A DNA stretch of 64,000 nt from NCBI GenBank assembly GCA_001604065.1, contig LVAO01000003.1, positions 1 to 64,000 on the forward strand, read 5' to 3'. How positions within the stretch are numbered: position 1 is the stretch's first letter; the number at the start of each line of letters is the position of its first letter. The DNA is from Clostridiales bacterium Firm_09. GTDB lineage: Bacteria; Bacillota; Clostridia; Christensenellales; DTU072. Both the position numbers and the translations under genes were made by a program. Positions 34,350 to 44,204 of the stretch are shown piece by piece. The notes under the pieces were generated by a model that saw nothing but the letters and a program-made list of their open reading frames with translations, ran no database searches and was not told where the DNA came from.

Positions 34350-34514
34350 TTACTTCTTGGTTGAATAAGATTCAGCTTCGCTGATTCTTGTGGGCGGAAC
34401 TCTGTGTCCGGCGGGAACCTTGATTTCGCTTAAGGTATTGCCGTCTGCGTCTTTAACATAGAGAGTGACGTCGCTGTCTACCTGATTACCGGGTTTGTAT
34501 GTTTTGTTTGCCAT
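34350..34514 (-). CDS. Small YjzC-like protein
   Basis: A 54-aa product too short for most ORF callers, but strongly supported: AAGGAGG 7 nt before the ATG and an intrinsic terminator right after it. The start (MANKTYKPGNQV) and the GHRVPPT segment resemble the Bacillus YjzC family of small proteins, whose role is unknown to me. There is no signal peptide or membrane helix, and the tail is Ser/Lys rich. It stands alone between the PstS-like gene and rho. Confidence 0.72.
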   Translation of the reverse strand: MANKTYKPGNQVDSDVTLYVKDADGNTLSEIKVPAGHRVPPTRISEAESYSTKK

Positions 34515-34658
34515 AAATATACCTCCTTTTTAAGTAGTATGTAACGGTAGGACAAGAATATTTATGTTCTTTGCAAATCTTACAAAATCACTTAATCAAT
34601 CCTCTATTATTATAACTTTTCTGCTTATTTCTATACCGAGTCTGCAAATGACGATAAT

Positions 34659-34700
34659 AAAAAAAGGGGCTGTCTTAAATATTGACTATCTGAGACAGCC
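34659..34700 (-). terminator. Terminator of rho
   Basis: On the minus strand GGCTGTCT / AGACAGCC with a 17-nt loop, then CC and seven T. It lies 12 nt after the rho stop codon. Confidence 0.85.
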
Positions 34701-34712
34701 ACCTTTGCTAAC

Positions 34713-36470
34713 TTACAGTACTTTGTAGCCTTCACGCTGAAGTTTCATTATCTGCAAACTCAATTGCTCGATGAACTCTTTGTTATTGGCGGTTTTTACC
34801 ATCATATTGATTAGATTTTCCGTTGCTTCCTGCACATCCCCTGCAGAAAGCATTTTACGCACCGACCAAATGCCTTCCAGTTCTTTTTGCGAAAGCAGAA
34901 GTTCTTCTCTTCTTGTACCGCTGCGATTCAAATCAATGGCGGGGAAGATGCGTTTTTCAGAAAGTCTTCTGTCAAGATGGATCTCCATATTTCCCGTACC
35001 TTTGAATTCCTCATAAATGACATCATCCATACGGCTGCCGGTATCGATGAGCGCGGTTGCGATAATTGTCAGACTGCCTCCGAATTCGATGTTGCGCGCA
35101 GCGCCGAAAAATCTTTTGGGCTGATAAAGAGCACCCGGATCAATGCCACCGGAAAGCGTCTTGCCCGTCGGTGTAATGGTCATATTGTAGGCTCTGGCAA
35201 GCCTTGTCAGACTATCCATTAAAATGACGACATCTTTACCGCACTCGACAAGCCGTTTGGCACGTTCCAGCACCATTTCGGCGGCTTTGGTATGATGCTC
35301 GGCAAGCTCGTCAAAAGTACTGTATACCACTTCGCCCTTAATGCTTCTCTGCATGTCCGTCACTTCTTCAGGACGCTCATCGACGAGAAGGACAATAAGG
35401 TGCGCATCCGGATGATTGGTGGTGATGCTGTGTGCAATCTTTTTCAGAAGAGTTGTTTTGCCTGCCTTGGGCGGGCTGACAATCATTGCGCGCTGTCCTT
35501 TGCCGATCGGAGCGACCAGGTCAATAGCGCGTATGGCAAAATCATTTTTTTCGTTCGGGATTTCCAGTTTGAGACGGCTGTCCGGATAAATGGGGGTCAG
35601 GTTATCAAAGTTGGGACGGTTGAACGCTTTTTCAGGCGGCATGCCGTTGACTGAGATGATATCCTGCACATTCCAAGGTCTGTTTTCGGCCAGCTTTTTT
35701 ACATTAGCAACGACATAATCTCCCTTACGAAGTCCTGCCTTACGGATTTTAGGTACCGCAATATAGGCATCTCCTTCGCCCTGTTCATAATTCTTTGCTC
35801 TCAGAAAACCATAGCCGTCCGGGCAAATCTCCAAAACACCTTCACGGATACCGGTTTCTTCAGCAAAAGAACTTTCCTTTCCGTTCGGATTATACTCTTT
35901 GTTCGGTCCGTATTCTTTGTTAAGATTGTATTCTTTTTGAACAAAATCTTTGTTGCCGTTGAAATCCTTGTTCTGCCCGTCCTTCTGGTTATAGGGATTA
36001 TCCTTATTAAAAGAGTTGTTTTGATTGCCGTTTTGAGGATATTGCGTATTTCTGGCATTGTTATCAAAGCGCCTCCAGGTATCTTTGCGCTCAAAGGTAT
36101 ACTCCTTTTTTTCTTTGCCCTCGGAGCTCGGTTCCTGGTGCTTAACAATGTTCGGGGTCTCTGCCGACACAGGTGCTTCTGTGATTGCGGAAGATGCTTC
36201 AGGTTCCGCCACCAGAATTGTAGACGGCGTTTCTGGTATCTGATACTCCAAAATCACCTTTTTGGGAGGACGTCCGCGTCCCCGTTTTTTGGGCGCATCC
36301 GTTATTGCCGTAGGCTCTGTAGTGCCTTCGGCATATTTCTGCAAGACGAAATCGATCAACTGGTTTTTGCGTTGGGATGCGGCAGAATTATGCCCCAGCT
36401 TGCGCGCATAATCTCTCAACTGCCATATATTCATTGCATCCAGCTGTTCTTTGCTAAATTGAGAACCCAT
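34713..36470 (-). CDS. rho: Transcription termination factor Rho with Asn-rich insert
   Basis: Hexameric RNA-dependent ATPase that ends transcription. The Rho_N helix bundle is at ~5-50. A basic GRGRPPKK stretch follows (63-71). Residues ~137-198 are unusually rich in Asn, Gln and Lys, then the RNA-binding cold-shock domain ([14 protein letters not shown]), Walker A PPKAGKTT, Walker [15 protein letters not shown] and the Q/R-loop region. The length of 585 aa exceeds the usual ~420. The Asn-rich insert is of the type that lets Clostridium botulinum Rho form a prion. AGGAG precedes the ATG. Confidence 0.93.
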   Translation of the reverse strand: MGSQFSKEQLDAMNIWQLRDYARKLGHNSAASQRKNQLIDFVLQKYAEGTTEPTAITDAPKKRGRGRPPKKVILEYQIPETPSTILVAEPEASSAITEAPVSAETPNIVKHQEPSSEGKEKKEYTFERKDTWRRFDNNARNTQYPQNGNQNNSFNKDNPYNQKDGQNKDFNGNKDFVQKEYNLNKEYGPNKEYNPNGKESSFAEETGIREGVLEICPDGYGFLRAKNYEQGEGDAYIAVPKIRKAGLRKGDYVVANVKKLAENRPWNVQDIISVNGMPPEKAFNRPNFDNLTPIYPDSRLKLEIPNEKNDFAIRAIDLVAPIGKGQRAMIVSPPKAGKTTLLKKIAHSITTNHPDAHLIVLLVDERPEEVTDMQRSIKGEVVYSTFDELAEHHTKAAEMVLERAKRLVECGKDVVILMDSLTRLARAYNMTITPTGKTLSGGIDPGALYQPKRFFGAARNIEFGGSLTIIATALIDTGSRMDDVIYEEFKGTGNMEIHLDRRLSEKRIFPAIDLNRSGTRREELLLSQKELEGIWSVRKMLSAGDVQEATENLINMMVKTANNKEFIEQLSLQIMKLQREGYKVL

Positions 36471-36491
36471 TCTTTACTCCTATTTGATTAT

Positions 36492-37142
36492 TTACCACAA
36501 CCTCTTGGGAAGAACCACTCTTGTCCTCTCTCCATCGAAGTCATTACGGTTGAATTCCAACACATTATCCGCATACTCTATATTTTCTTCATCAAACAGT
36601 CTGAGAAAATCTTCCAGATCATCCAGCAAAGTGTTGTAACCTTCTGCCATATAATGCATGGGAATCACAACATCCGGCATCAGCATATCTACGTATTCTT
36701 TGGCTTGTTTTGCGTTAATGGTATACCTGCCGCCGACGGGGATAAGAAGGATATTGATCGAGCCGATCAATTCTGCAAGCATAGGTGTAAGTTCTTCCCC
36801 GATATCCCCCAGGTGACAAACCTCGACTCCGTCCATGCGGATTTTGTATACGATATTCTTCCCGCGCAAGGCGCCTTTTTTTTGGTCATGATAACTCATG
36901 AATCCATACAGAAATACGCCTTCCAGTTCGAATGCGCCCGGGGAATCAATGACAGCCTTATAATTTTTGACGTTTGCTATGGCATCATGGTCAAAATGCT
37001 TGTGACTGATTGTCACATAATCAGCAGTGACTTCCGGATACGGAATACCGACTTTCGCGGCATCAAAAGGATCTGTCACAAGAGAAATCCCTGTACTTTC
37101 CGTCAGTTTGAAGGAGCTGTGCCCCAGCCATTCGATTTTCAT
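36492..37142 (-). CDS. Metal-dependent hydrolase (UPF0173, beta-lactamase fold)
   Basis: A 216-aa metallo-beta-lactamase-fold protein of the UPF0173 group. The metal-binding motif is SHKHFDHDA with upstream WLGHSSFKL, later HLGD and PMHYM. Function in cells is not settled for the family; hydrolysis of a small ester or phosphodiester is the usual guess. I start at the ATG 37142, with GAGGAG upstream. It sits 21 nt before rho and 31 nt after the DUF1934 gene, so one transcript may run from prs to rho. Confidence 0.85.
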   Translation of the reverse strand: MKIEWLGHSSFKLTESTGISLVTDPFDAAKVGIPYPEVTADYVTISHKHFDHDAIANVKNYKAVIDSPGAFELEGVFLYGFMSYHDQKKGALRGKNIVYKIRMDGVEVCHLGDIGEELTPMLAELIGSINILLIPVGGRYTINAKQAKEYVDMLMPDVVIPMHYMAEGYNTLLDDLEDFLRLFDEENIEYADNVLEFNRNDFDGERTRVVLPKRLW

Positions 37143-37173
37143 AATTCTCCTCAAAGATAAATTTCTTCGAAAC

Positions 37174-37602
37174 CTAATCCTCAGTTTTGTAAGCTTTGGC
37201 AACAAGATAAACGATTTGGGGATCGGTTTTGTGTTCTCCTAATCCGAGCATGCATTGCATCTCCGCTTCCACACAATTCTTCCCGATTTTGACTCGAAAT
37301 ACATCTGTCGAGAAATAGATGTCGATGGCATCGAAAGAAATTACGCCTTTTGACGGCTCATTCTTTTCGATAGACAATACAAAATACTCCTCTTCAGGAT
37401 GTCCCCCTTCTTCTTCCGATTTTATAATACGCAAAATGGTGATCTTTTTGCGGTTGATGCCTAATATGAATTGATCTCCGCGCTCATGTTCTTTGTCCTG
37501 CCAAGATATCTGAGCACGACCCGAAGACACAGTCAAATCGCATAACGTATTAAAAAACAATGTGTTTTTGTCTTGGGTGTAGATGCTTAGTCTTGCCTTC
37601 AT
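37174..37602 (-). CDS. DUF1934 family protein
   Basis: A 142-aa soluble protein matching the DUF1934 (YwiB-like) beta-barrel family in length and pattern. It has many short beta-like stretches and no cysteine cluster apart from EAEMQCMLG near the C-terminus. The start overlaps the prs stop by 4 nt (ATGA). The family has no proven role. Confidence in the family is moderate. Confidence 0.6.
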   Translation of the reverse strand: MKARLSIYTQDKNTLFFNTLCDLTVSSGRAQISWQDKEHERGDQFILGINRKKITILRIIKSEEEGGHPEEEYFVLSIEKNEPSKGVISFDAIDIYFSTDVFRVKIGKNCVEAEMQCMLGLGEHKTDPQIVYLVAKAYKTED

Positions 37603-38750
37603 CTTCCGATTAACTCGTGGATGCGGTCGGCGGAATTAAGAAGAGGTGAAACCGATTTATTCTGATTGCAGGAAGAGATGATATAGGAGATATATTTAGA
37701 AATATCTGCGTTGACATACCATTCCCTGGTACGCAAATCTTCTCTTACATAGGTCAGATTTGTACTGATAACCGCGGTAAACAGCCCTTCCTTGTATGCC
37801 TCGTCGAATTTTTCCAGACCCTCGGTAAACAGCGCATAGGTTGCCATCAGAAAAATGTTTTTGCAGCCCTTCTCTTTGAGTTCCCGGCAGAGACGCAGGA
37901 CAGAGTCTCCGGTAGCGATAATGTCATCTGCAACGAAGATATCCTTTCCCGCAACGTCGGTCCCGATATATTCGTGCGCAACAATCGGATTGCGTCCGTT
38001 CACTACATTAGTATAGTCACGACGTTTGTAAAACATTCCCAAATCGACTTCGAGAACGGATGCATAATAAATATTACGGCTCATGGCACCTTCATCCGGA
38101 CTGACGACCATGAAAGTATCTTTATCCAATGAAACATCAGGAAATTTTGCCTTCAATGCTTTAAGAATCTGATACGTGGGAAAGAAGTTATCAAATCCCA
38201 TCAAGGGTACAGCATTTTGCACTCTGGGATCGTGAGCATCAAAAGTAATCAGATCCTTGACGCCCATATTGAACAACTCCTGCAGCATCTGCGCGCAATC
38301 CAAGGATTCACGGCTGTTGCGGCGGTGCTGCCTTCCACCGTACAGAATGGGCATGACTACCGTGATACGCTCTGCTTTACCGCCTGCGGCACTGATAACG
38401 CGTTTGAGATCGGCATAATGATCATCCGGTGACATGCAATTTTCATTACCGAACATATTATACTTGACACTGTAATTGCCGACATCAACCAAAACATACA
38501 GATCATAGCCGCGAACGCTTTCTTCAATGATTCCTTTGCCGTCACCCGTTGTAAACCGAGGGCATTGGCTTTTGATAATAAAGGTATCTCTTTTGAATTT
38601 TGGATCTTTGAATCCTACGTCTCTGTTATACCATTGAACAAGATAGCTATCAACCTGCTTTCCGAGTTCTTCTGCGCCTTTGAGTACGATTAAGCCTAAG
38701 GGTGCAACCGGGGATGCGTCTTCAAACACAGAAGTGAAAAAAGTGGGCAT
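37599..38750 (-). CDS. prs: Ribose-phosphate pyrophosphokinase
   Basis: Makes PRPP from ribose 5-phosphate and ATP for nucleotide and amino-acid synthesis. The 383-aa protein has the PRPP-binding loop VADDIIATGDS, the flexible-loop region YGGRQHRRNSRES and the metal-binding FDAHDPRVQN. It is about 65 residues longer than Bacillus Prs, with extra sequence at the N-terminus and around YKRRDYTNVVNG. Its own promoter lies 90 nt upstream. DUF1934 overlaps its end. Confidence 0.9.
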   Translation of the reverse strand: MPTFFTSVFEDASPVAPLGLIVLKGAEELGKQVDSYLVQWYNRDVGFKDPKFKRDTFIIKSQCPRFTTGDGKGIIEESVRGYDLYVLVDVGNYSVKYNMFGNENCMSPDDHYADLKRVISAAGGKAERITVVMPILYGGRQHRRNSRESLDCAQMLQELFNMGVKDLITFDAHDPRVQNAVPLMGFDNFFPTYQILKALKAKFPDVSLDKDTFMVVSPDEGAMSRNIYYASVLEVDLGMFYKRRDYTNVVNGRNPIVAHEYIGTDVAGKDIFVADDIIATGDSVLRLCRELKEKGCKNIFLMATYALFTEGLEKFDEAYKEGLFTAVISTNLTYVREDLRTREWYVNADISKYISYIISSCNQNKSVSPLLNSADRIHELIGR

Positions 38751-38841
38751 AGTTCCTCCGAGAATAATAAGGAAAAATCAACGATGTATTTGTAAAGGCT
38801 TCCGCCTGTAGCCGGACATGAATAACCATCCGAACGTTACT

Positions 38842-38870
38842 ATTATACCACATACTTTGCGGTTATACAA
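38842..38870 (-). promoter_or_regulatory. Promoter of prs
   Basis: On the minus strand TTGTAT (38865-38870), 17-bp spacer and TATAAT (38842-38847) with extended TGG. Confidence 0.7.
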
Positions 38871-38977
38871 ACAAAAAACCGTATTATTTGAGGAGAATCC
38901 TTGCAGAAAGTCTTATTTCAAGAAGAATTGCAAGATTGTATCCGAACAGCTTCTCCTTCTCAGAATTCAAAAGCCAC

Positions 38978-40927
38978 TCAGGTTTGCCGGAATCTGGAGG
39001 TATCGTCATTTCTGTTTTCGTCGCTGACACCCGCAAACTGACTGTTGTACAGTTCATAATAAAACCCTTTCTTGGCCATCAGGGTTTCGTGATTGCCCTG
39101 TTCGACAACGTCACCGTGATTCATAACAAGAATCATGGCCGCATTCTTGATTGTTGACAAACGGTGCGCTATGACAAAACTGGTCTTGCCTTCCATCATT
39201 GCAAGCATCGCGCTTTGAACATATTTTTCTGTACGCGTGTCGACAGAGCTGGTTGCCTCGTCCAATATGATGATCTTAGGATCCTTTAGAATTGCGCGCG
39301 CGATTGTCAAAAGCTGTTTCTGACCTTGACTGATGTTGCTTGCATCTTCATTCAATACAGTATCGTACCCGTTCTCCATTGTTTCGATAAAGGAATGCGC
39401 ATAGGCTTTCTTCGCCGCGGTCACAATTTCTTCTCTGGTTGCCTTTGGATTTCCGTAGGCGATATTGTCCGCTACCGTGCCGTTAAAAAGCCACGTATCC
39501 TGCAAAACCATACCATAAAGGCTTCTTAAATCGTCGCGCGTATATTCTTTCATATCGACGCCGTCAATAAGAATACGTCCTTTATCTATTTCATAGAAGC
39601 GCATCAGAAGGTTTACAAGAGTTGTTTTGCCGGCACCCGTCGGTCCCACAATGGCAATCGACTCTCCGGCATTGACATGGAGAGATAAATCAGTAATGAG
39701 CGGCTTGTTTTTATCGTATGAGAAGGCAAGATGTTCGATGTCTACTGCACCTTCTATATCGGCAACCGATTTATGTCCCGTAGCTTCGGTTGTCATCTCT
39801 TCCAAATCAAAAATCTGGAAGACACGCTCCGCTGCGGCCATTGCAGTCTGAATGGTATTTGCTATATTGCTGATATTCTCAATAGGCTGGGCGAATTGCC
39901 TGGTATATTGCAACAAAGCCTGTATGTCGCCGATGGTAATGACACCCTGCCCCGCTCTGAAGCCGCCGCCCACGCAGATGCCCACATAACAAAGGTTGTT
40001 GATGAATTTGATGGTCGGAAGCACAATGCCGGCGTAGAACTGGGACTTGCGAGTCGCCTTTTTTAACTCGTTATTAATCCTCTCATAATCCATGATGCTT
40101 GCATTTTCATGCGAGAAGAGTTTGATGATACGATGGCCATTGTACATTTCTTCGATATGTCCGTTCAGTTCTCCGATGCGCTTCTGCTGTTTGGCAAATT
40201 CTATCTGAGACTTTTTGACAATGATCCTGGAAGCGATGTAAAGCATCGGCAAGCTTACAAGAGCAATGATGGACAGCATCCAGTCAATGCGCACCATCAT
40301 GATGAAGACACCTATGACTGTCATGACCCCCGTAATAATTTGATTGATGCTCTCCTGCAACGTGATGGAAACCATTTCGATATCATTGGTCACGCGGGAA
40401 AGGGTATCGCCGGTGGGTACAGAATCAAAATAGGACAGCGGCACCTTGTCCAATTTGTCTTTGATATCGCTTCTCATGCGGCGCACAACCTTCTGGCTCA
40501 TGGAAGCAGCAATCATACCGCTGGTGAGCTGAAACAGCGCATTGAGAACATACAACGAAGCGCATGTCCAGAGGATGGGCGCAATGTAGGTATAGAGTTG
40601 CCCGTTGCCCTCGCCATTGCTTTGTGCGGGAAGACGGATATCAATGAAGTATTGCAGGCTGTCTGTCAGACAGTTGGTTACTTTTTTGAGAATATCGGGC
40701 ACCCAGATGGCAAACCATGTGCCGATTGCGGCGATAACCATCATGGAAATCAAAGGTATGAGCTGCGGTCTGAGGTATTTCAGAAGGCGCATCGTTGTAC
40801 CCTTAAAATCCTCTGCCTTGTCTATTTTTTCCGGGACTTCGGGTCCGCCCATGCCCAATGCGCTGCCGAGGTTGAAGCCTTTGCTTTCCTGAGCGGTATC
40901 CTTGCGTGTCATATCCATTTCGCTCAT
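38978..40927 (-). CDS. ABC exporter half, consensus-ATPase subunit
   Basis: A 649-aa half transporter: six membrane helices (about residues 55-340), then an ATP-binding domain with Walker A GPTGAGKTT, Walker B IIILDEATSS and the H-loop IAHRLST. The signature is ISQGQ instead of LSGGQ. The preceding gene has the opposite defect, so the pair forms one consensus and one degenerate ATP site, as in heterodimeric exporters such as BmrCD and TM287/288. The true start is the ATG at 40927, with GAGGAGGAG upstream; it overlaps the first subunit by 4 nt. Confidence 0.9.
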   Translation of the reverse strand: MSEMDMTRKDTAQESKGFNLGSALGMGGPEVPEKIDKAEDFKGTTMRLLKYLRPQLIPLISMMVIAAIGTWFAIWVPDILKKVTNCLTDSLQYFIDIRLPAQSNGEGNGQLYTYIAPILWTCASLYVLNALFQLTSGMIAASMSQKVVRRMRSDIKDKLDKVPLSYFDSVPTGDTLSRVTNDIEMVSITLQESINQIITGVMTVIGVFIMMVRIDWMLSIIALVSLPMLYIASRIIVKKSQIEFAKQQKRIGELNGHIEEMYNGHRIIKLFSHENASIMDYERINNELKKATRKSQFYAGIVLPTIKFINNLCYVGICVGGGFRAGQGVITIGDIQALLQYTRQFAQPIENISNIANTIQTAMAAAERVFQIFDLEEMTTEATGHKSVADIEGAVDIEHLAFSYDKNKPLITDLSLHVNAGESIAIVGPTGAGKTTLVNLLMRFYEIDKGRILIDGVDMKEYTRDDLRSLYGMVLQDTWLFNGTVADNIAYGNPKATREEIVTAAKKAYAHSFIETMENGYDTVLNEDASNISQGQKQLLTIARAILKDPKIIILDEATSSVDTRTEKYVQSAMLAMMEGKTSFVIAHRLSTIKNAAMILVMNHGDVVEQGNHETLMAKKGFYYELYNSQFAGVSDENRNDDTSRFRQT

Positions 40928-43900
40928 AGCCCTAACTCCTCCTCGCTCATCTGGGACAAGGCAATATCGCGGTACAGCTTGCAATTATGCACAAGGTAAT
41001 CATGCTTGCCCTGCGCAACAATTTTACCCTCCTCAAGCACCAGAATATTGTCTGCGTCCATAATCGTGCCGATACGTTGCGCAACAATGATGGTTGCACT
41101 GTCTTTGGTAATCTTCTTGAGCGCCGCGCGCAGATTTTTGTCCGTACGAAAATCCAGAGCAGAGAAGCTGTCATCAAAAATAAGCACTTCTGGTTTGCGT
41201 ATGATCGCACGGGCAATGGAAAGCCGCTGTTTTTGTCCGCCGCTGAAGTTTCCTCCGCCCTGCTCGACATGGGAGTCAAGACCGTTCTCTTTTTCGCGCA
41301 CAAACGCTGCGGATTGCGCGATTTCCAGTGCCTCCCACAGCTCTTCTTCGGTTGCGTCCTCTTTGCCGTAGCACAAGTTGCTGCGGATGGTACCGGAAAA
41401 CAGCATGGAGCGTTGCGGCACAAAGCCGATTTTTGCCCGCAGTTCTTCCTGCGGAATTTCACGGATGTCAACACCGTCCAGAAGAATCTTTCCTTTTTCT
41501 ATATCATAGAACCTGGGTATAAGATTGATGATGGAAGATTTTCCTGCTCCGGTGCCGCCGACAATTGCAGTCACTTCGCCCTTGCGCGCTGTGAAGCTGA
41601 TATTGCTCAGGATGCACTTCTCTGCGTCGCAGCTATATTTGAAAGAAACATCCTGAAATTCAATGGTGCCATAAGAGGTGTACTGCGTGTTGGGTTTTGC
41701 TGGGTCCAGTATTGTCAATCTGGTTTCCAGCACGGCATTGATACGCAAGGCGGATGCCGAAGCTCTCGGAAACATGACAAAGACTGTCGCAAGCATGACC
41801 AACGCAATCATGATCTGTGTGATATATTGCGAAACGGCCATCATATCGCCTACGTTGATATTGGCCTTGGGATCTGCTATCTGTTTGCTCGCCACCCAAT
41901 AAATGCCAATGGATGTACAGTACATGCAGACCGAAATCAGCGGAGCCAGAACGGCGCACCATTTATTGACGGTGATGGCAGTCTTTGTGACGCTGTCGTT
42001 GACTTCGCCAAAACGTTTTCTTTCTCTGTTCTGCTGGTTAAAGGCGCGTACGACGCGGATGCCTGTCAATCCTTCACGCATGATAAGAGTCAGCTTGTCA
42101 ACTTTCTGCTGAATTACAGTAAATAACGGGAAGACAATTTTAGATGCGGTATAAGATGCGATGATAAGAATCGGGAAGGGATACAATATGACAAGTGTCA
42201 TCGGCACGCTCTTGTCTGCGGAAAGAATGAATCCTCCGACAATGGTGAAAGGCGCAATCAGCGCGGTTCTTAAAATAAGAAGGAATACCGTCTGAATCTG
42301 ATTGATATCATTGGTCGAACGCGTGATAAGACTTGCGGTAGAAAATTTATCAAATTCATTCAAAGAAAAGGTTTCAACCTTTCTGAAGACCTTGCTGCGG
42401 ATGATAGCGGAGAATTCGGAGGCAATCTTGGCAGAAAACGCCGCGGCGACAATCGCACAGAAACATGCGGCGATTGTCAGCATCAGCATGGTGCCGCCGC
42501 GCATCAATATGTAATTGAAGTCCCGCGTCTGAATGGTTTTGCCGTCGGCAATCATCATATCCTTTGCGCTTTTCAGCTCCAGCGCTGCGCCCCGCTGCTT
42601 GGCGGTCCCGGTCGGCGAAAGCGTCAGATAATTGCCCAGTTTAATAAAGAAAATATCCAGTCCTGAGATTTTGCCCTCATAGAATTTGTTGATTTTTTTC
42701 TCAATCGTTTTTGCCGATTTGCCGGAAGAATTCAGAAGACTGGAAAGAAGCATCAATCCGTCTTCCTCATTATTGAGGATGGCGCCCTGGGTGCCGTCCA
42801 GTTGCTGATATCTGGAGACAACCACTTTAAGCTTCGTTTTGAGTTCCTCTATTTTATCGGCGCTGAATTTCTTGCTTGAAAGCAAATTGGAAATAAGTAT
42901 GTCCGCGTTATAATTATGCGCATTCTCGAGCGCCTTATCATCCTGCACGCCCAGTTTGTTATTGACCCATTTGGATCCCGAATACTTATAGGCAAAACCG
43001 AATACGTTATTGCACATGATGACCTCGTAATCCGGCATCGGATCAGGGCGCTTCGTCTCGGATTCTTTTACAGTATAAACCTCTTTGTCATTTTTGTCCG
43101 AATAGATATATATTACTTTGTTTCCTTCTATCGCATGTCCGTATTCGTCTGTAGCAAGTCTGTTGCCGTATTTATCAATGGGAATGGGCATCAGATTGCC
43201 GTTTTCGCTGTGTTTCATGCGGCTGATGCAGGCCGTGATGATTTTTCTGTTGGTCTCGTTATCCATTGCATCTTCATCCTCGTCCTCATCCGGATCGCGG
43301 TCAAGCAGACTGTTGATGGATATCTTGCCGGTTGCTACCTGAATCGACTGAGGAGTCAGATAATATTGCCAAATCTTTTTGTCGTCATATTCGAACATCT
43401 CTGCGGGGCGCTCTTCTTCCAGTACAATCAGGCTGTTGATGATGCTGATGATCTTCGCCCGGTCTTCTTCGGTATAATAGATTATCTCGCCGTTCTCGCC
43501 GGGGTACCCTGTCCTGAAATCGGCATCCGGATGCTGATAAGGCTTCAGACCATCCAAAAACGGTGTCAGCACCTCGTTAAACAGATCCTTGCTGTCTTTG
43601 ATGGGAATATCCTGAAATTGAATATTGGTGTGAAGAGTGGGATCGGCTTCGTTGAGGGCATCCGTTAAATCATAAGTGGAAAATCCGTCAACCATTTCGA
43701 AAACCGGAATGGTGTCCTCTTCATATCCCTTCATTGTACGTTCGCTGTCGACACCGCTGATGCTGGAAGGCTTTTCCATTGTCAGATGCTTATAAAGAGG
43801 TTCGTAATCCAAATAAATACCGTTATCGATAATCTCGGACATCTTCTGCGGCAAATACAATTCTGCAACTGCCTGACCGCCTACCAGCACAATCACAAAC

Positions 43901-43947
43901 AGGAGCAGGAGCGTCATCGGCTTAAGATTTCTGAATAATTTGAACAT
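40924..43947 (-). CDS. ABC exporter half with ~435-residue extracytoplasmic insert
   Basis: A 1007-aa half transporter that is far longer than the usual ~580-600. Membrane helix 1 is at 11-34. The long hydrophilic insert spans about residues 44-480, including an Asp/Glu-rich run (217-229), and helix 2 begins near 482. Then come the rest of the membrane part and the ATPase, with GGTGAGKSS, signature FSGGQKQ and Walker B LIFDDSFSALD, where Asp replaces the catalytic Glu. The insert should lie outside the cell, between helices 1 and 2. AGAGG precedes the ATG at 43947. Confidence 0.88.
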   Translation of the reverse strand: MFKLFRNLKPMTLLLLFVIVLVGGQAVAELYLPQKMSEIIDNGIYLDYEPLYKHLTMEKPSSISGVDSERTMKGYEEDTIPVFEMVDGFSTYDLTDALNEADPTLHTNIQFQDIPIKDSKDLFNEVLTPFLDGLKPYQHPDADFRTGYPGENGEIIYYTEEDRAKIISIINSLIVLEEERPAEMFEYDDKKIWQYYLTPQSIQVATGKISINSLLDRDPDEDEDEDAMDNETNRKIITACISRMKHSENGNLMPIPIDKYGNRLATDEYGHAIEGNKVIYIYSDKNDKEVYTVKESETKRPDPMPDYEVIMCNNVFGFAYKYSGSKWVNNKLGVQDDKALENAHNYNADILISNLLSSKKFSADKIEELKTKLKVVVSRYQQLDGTQGAILNNEEDGLMLLSSLLNSSGKSAKTIEKKINKFYEGKISGLDIFFIKLGNYLTLSPTGTAKQRGAALELKSAKDMMIADGKTIQTRDFNYILMRGGTMLMLTIAACFCAIVAAAFSAKIASEFSAIIRSKVFRKVETFSLNEFDKFSTASLITRSTNDINQIQTVFLLILRTALIAPFTIVGGFILSADKSVPMTLVILYPFPILIIASYTASKIVFPLFTVIQQKVDKLTLIMREGLTGIRVVRAFNQQNRERKRFGEVNDSVTKTAITVNKWCAVLAPLISVCMYCTSIGIYWVASKQIADPKANINVGDMMAVSQYITQIMIALVMLATVFVMFPRASASALRINAVLETRLTILDPAKPNTQYTSYGTIEFQDVSFKYSCDAEKCILSNISFTARKGEVTAIVGGTGAGKSSIINLIPRFYDIEKGKILLDGVDIREIPQEELRAKIGFVPQRSMLFSGTIRSNLCYGKEDATEEELWEALEIAQSAAFVREKENGLDSHVEQGGGNFSGGQKQRLSIARAIIRKPEVLIFDDSFSALDFRTDKNLRAALKKITKDSATIIVAQRIGTIMDADNILVLEEGKIVAQGKHDYLVHNCKLYRDIALSQMSEEELGL

Positions 43948-44012
43948 ACTTCCTCTTAAGGTGTTATGGTCAGGTGCATACGGACATATTAAAAAATAAT
44001 GCACTAGGTAAA

Positions 44013-44041
44013 AGTATATCAAATATAATCCGAAACGTCAA
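44013..44041 (-). promoter_or_regulatory. Promoter of the ABC exporter operon
   Basis: On the minus strand TTGACG (44036-44041), 17-bp spacer and TATACT (44013-44018). Confidence 0.65.
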
Positions 44042-44085
44042 TATCAGAAATTTGTATTCATATACAATATGTCTGATGCAATATA

Positions 44086-44146
44086 GTAATTTCCCAAAGT
44101 AACGTCCACAATGGCCTTTGAAATGGTATTTACCTTGGGAAATTAC
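44086..44146. repeat. Long imperfect hairpin upstream of the ABC operon
   Basis: 17-nt arms (44086-44102 and 44130-44146) with one mismatch, beginning GTAATTTCCCAA. The loop is 27 nt. It sits between the gpmI terminator and the ABC promoter. Confidence 0.6.
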
Positions 44147-44151
44147 GATGC

Positions 44152-44177
44152 AAAAAAGGCGTGCTTTTACGCACGCC
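44152..44177 (-). terminator. Terminator after gpmI
   Basis: On the minus strand GGCGTGC, GTAAAA loop, GCACGCC and six T, 27 nt after the stop. Confidence 0.9.
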
Positions 44178-44204
44178 TTGCTTAACAGATCGAACATGAA
44201 TCCG

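Noticed and set aside
40987-42126. A 379-codon frame opposite the ABC exporter gene
   Set aside because: It lies antisense to a clear ABC transporter with all motifs and has no start signal.
44055-44076. An ArsR-type operator upstream of the ABC exporter
   Set aside because: It resembles the 21747 palindrome only with a 1-nt deletion and lacks symmetry; kept as a remark in a finding.
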